The translations under genes were made by a program, and so were the position numbers. Under the pieces are notes generated by a model, which was given only the letters and a program-made list of their open reading frames with translations, was not told the DNA's origin and searched no databases. Positions 62,344 to 64,000 of a DNA stretch of 64,000 nucleotides are shown here, piece by piece (the stretch's first letter is position 1; each line of letters opens with the position of its first letter). This DNA is from Pseudomonas sp. ADAK13 (GTDB lineage Bacteria; Pseudomonadota; Gammaproteobacteria; Pseudomonadales; Pseudomonadaceae), in NCBI RefSeq assembly GCF_012935715.1, contig NZ_CP052860.1, forward strand, positions 620,001 to 684,000, given 5' to 3'.

Positions 62344-63320
62344 AGCAGAGTCTCTTCGAAAGCCGCCACCAGCCACGATGGCAAGCCTTTGCCACACAGC
62401 TGACACAGCTCGAAAAAGGTCAAGCCAGGCACGCTGATTTCGCCGACTTCCCTCATCAATACCGGCAGCTGTGCCAGCACCTGGCCCTGGCACAGGAGCG
62501 CGGCTACAGCAGCTACCTGGTTGACCCGCTGCAGCAACTGGCCTTGCGTGGCCATCAACAGTTGTATCGACATCGCAGCCAACTGGGAGCAAACGTGCTG
62601 GGCTTCCTGCTGGCCGACTTCCCCAGGCTGGTTCGCGCGCAATGGCCATTTGTGCTGGCCGCCAGCCTGCTGTTCTTTGGCAGCCTGATCGGCATCGCCT
62701 TGCTGGTGTACCTGTTTCCGGACCTGATCTACAGCATCGTCAGCCCGCAACAAGTGGCCGAGATGCAGGGCATGTACGATCCCGATGCCAGCCGGTTGGG
62801 CCGGGCAGCCGAACGCGCCTCAAGCGAAGACTGGATGATGTTCGGCTACTACGTCATGCACAACATCGGTATCGCCTTCCAGACCTTTGCAGCCGGGCTG
62901 CTGTTCGGCCTGGGCAGCGTATTTTTCCTGTTCTTCAACGGCCTGATAATCGGTGCCGTTGCCGGGCACCTGACACAAATCGGCTATGGCCAGACCTTCT
63001 GGTCGTTTGTGATTGGCCATGGCGCCTTCGAACTCAGCGCCATTGCCCTGGCCGGCGCAGCAGGCCTGCAAATGGGCTGGGCATTGATTGCACCGGGGCA
63101 ACTGACAAGAGGCGAATCCCTGCGACTGGCTGCGCGCAAAAGCGTGCAAATGATTTGTGGGGTGATGGTGTTCCTGCTGATCGCCGCGTTTATCGAAGCG
63201 TATTGGTCCTCCACCACTGCCGTGGCACCGTGGATCAAGTACCTGGTGGGCGCCGCGCTGTGGTTGCTGATGGCTGCCTACCTGCTGTTTGCCGGACGGA
63301 ATCGCCATGCGCCTGAGTGA
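62340..63320 (+). CDS. SpoIIM (DUF95) family membrane protein
   Basis: 326 aa, related to stage II sporulation protein M, with a soluble N-terminal part (about 1-95) and about six membrane segments after it. The GYYVMHNIGIAFQTFAAGLLFG and GHGAFELSAIALAGAAGLQMG segments are family marks. Pseudomonas does not sporulate; the family often pairs with RDD, DUF4129 and MoxR genes. It overlaps both neighbours. Confidence 0.9.
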   Translation: MKQSLFESRHQPRWQAFATQLTQLEKGQARHADFADFPHQYRQLCQHLALAQERGYSSYLVDPLQQLALRGHQQLYRHRSQLGANVLGFLLADFPRLVRAQWPFVLAASLLFFGSLIGIALLVYLFPDLIYSIVSPQQVAEMQGMYDPDASRLGRAAERASSEDWMMFGYYVMHNIGIAFQTFAAGLLFGLGSVFFLFFNGLIIGAVAGHLTQIGYGQTFWSFVIGHGAFELSAIALAGAAGLQMGWALIAPGQLTRGESLRLAARKSVQMICGVMVFLLIAAFIEAYWSSTTAVAPWIKYLVGAALWLLMAAYLLFAGRNRHAPE

Positions 63321-64000
63321 CGCCAGCGTCGTGATCCGCCCGCGTACCTCGTGGGAAGCCATGGACCTCGGCATCCTGCTGGCCCGCGAACACCGACTGC
63401 TGCTGATGAGCAGTTGGGCCATCGTGACCTTGCCGGTCTTCGCCCTGTTCAGCGTGCTGCTGTGGAACCACCCCTCCACCGCGCTGTTGCTGTTCTGGTG
63501 GTTGAAACCCGCCTTCGACCGCCTGCCACTGTATATCCTGTCCAAGGCCCTGTTCGGCGAAACACCCAGCCTGAAGCAGGCTCTGCGCCAATGGCCGCGC
63601 CTGCTCAAGAGCCAAATGCTGGCCAGCCTGACCTGGCGGCGCTTCAGCCTGAGCCGTAGCTTCGAGATGCCGGTAGTCCAGCTCGAAGGCCTGCACGGCC
63701 AGGCGCGCCAACAACGTCTTGGAGTGCTGCAACAACGCAACGCGGGGGCCGCCCGCTGGTTGACCCTGATCGGGGTGCACCTGGAAATCGCCCTGTGGTT
63801 CGGGTTGATGGCCGCGTTCTATTTCTTCCTGCCGCAACAGGTCGAGCGGGACTGGGATTGGCAACAGCTGGTGCTCACTGCGGGACACGACTGGCGGTGG
63901 CTGGAACACCTGACCAATGCCTTCTATGTCCTGATCCTGGTGCTCTGGGAACCCATCTATGTCGCCTGTGGCTTCAGCCTGTACCTGAACCGCCGCACCG
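63307..64000 (+). CDS. Membrane protein of the RDD-SpoIIM cluster, 3' end missing
   Basis: An open frame from ATG 63307 (MRLSDASVVIRPRTSWEAMD) to the end of the window, 231 codons with no stop. It overlaps the SpoIIM gene by 14 bp. Hydrophobic segments lie at about 36-52, 56-66, 150-173 and 207-226. In similar clusters a DUF4129 protein comes at this place, but the part seen here does not show that domain clearly. Confidence 0.82.
   Translation, partial: MRLSDASVVIRPRTSWEAMDLGILLAREHRLLLMSSWAIVTLPVFALFSVLLWNHPSTALLLFWWLKPAFDRLPLYILSKALFGETPSLKQALRQWPRLLKSQMLASLTWRRFSLSRSFEMPVVQLEGLHGQARQQRLGVLQQRNAGAARWLTLIGVHLEIALWFGLMAAFYFFLPQQVERDWDWQQLVLTAGHDWRWLEHLTNAFYVLILVLWEPIYVACGFSLYLNRRT

Overview
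The window is a stretch of chromosome from a Pseudomonas of the fluorescens group. Four things point there: GC-rich coding sequence, the REP/REPIN family of the type GTGGGAGCTGGCTTGCCTGCGAT, an MvaT silencer gene, and gene orders that match P. aeruginosa PAO1 as I remember it. The strain assignment is inference. No prophage, transposase, CRISPR array, rRNA or secretion island is visible. Most genes are core genes and appear intact.

Layout. (1) 1-2629: end of the arginine deiminase operon (arcA 3' end, arcB, arcC) and a small DUF5064-type gene. (2) 2815-10700: a glycine/serine catabolic unit. A TyrR-like sigma54 activator (gcsR) lies upstream of gcvH-gcvP-sdaA-gcvT. The intergenic region holds a clear -24/-12 promoter and two matching 20-bp palindromes exactly 100 bp apart. 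(3) 11090-13796: a cold-shock protein gene, an RDD membrane protein gene, an 823-bp nested palindrome with a REPIN at its apex, and nadA. (4) 14016-21385: an orphan cysteine-free protein, a FadL-type porin, a periplasmic catalase-like peroxidase divergent from a cysteine-rich HTH regulator across a 40-bp near-palindrome, and a LysR gene divergent from an L-lactate dehydrogenase gene. (5) 21551-25281: pstSCAB phosphate importer without phoU.

(6) 25399-43225: a block with the PAO1 PA0976-PA0958 order: tRNA-Lys, queC, queE, cpoB, pal, tolB, tolA, tolR, tolQ, ybgC, ruvB, ruvA, ruvC, yebC/pmpR, aspS, FmdB-type zinc ribbon, RHH protein, dps, membrane-anchored cold-shock protein, slyX, HIT protein, oprD-family porin. 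(7) 43417-54482: mscS, yajQ, panE, a sensor kinase, a PduO-type adenosyltransferase, a Nudix-ThiE fusion, argJ, secA and dciA, resembling PA4394-PA4405. (8) 54503-64000: a HerA-like ATPase, an amino-acid type chemoreceptor, purU, mvaT, sbcB, and the start of an RDD / SpoIIM membrane-protein cluster that runs off the end.

The less routine signals are the regulatory architecture of the gcv operon, the Fe-S-like regulator/peroxidase pair with its operator, the 823-bp compound palindrome, nested and hybrid REPINs, a membrane-tethered cold-shock domain, and a cysteine-free orphan protein. I do not see a convincing wholly new multi-gene system. The regulator/peroxidase pair and the RDD-SpoIIM cluster are the best candidates.
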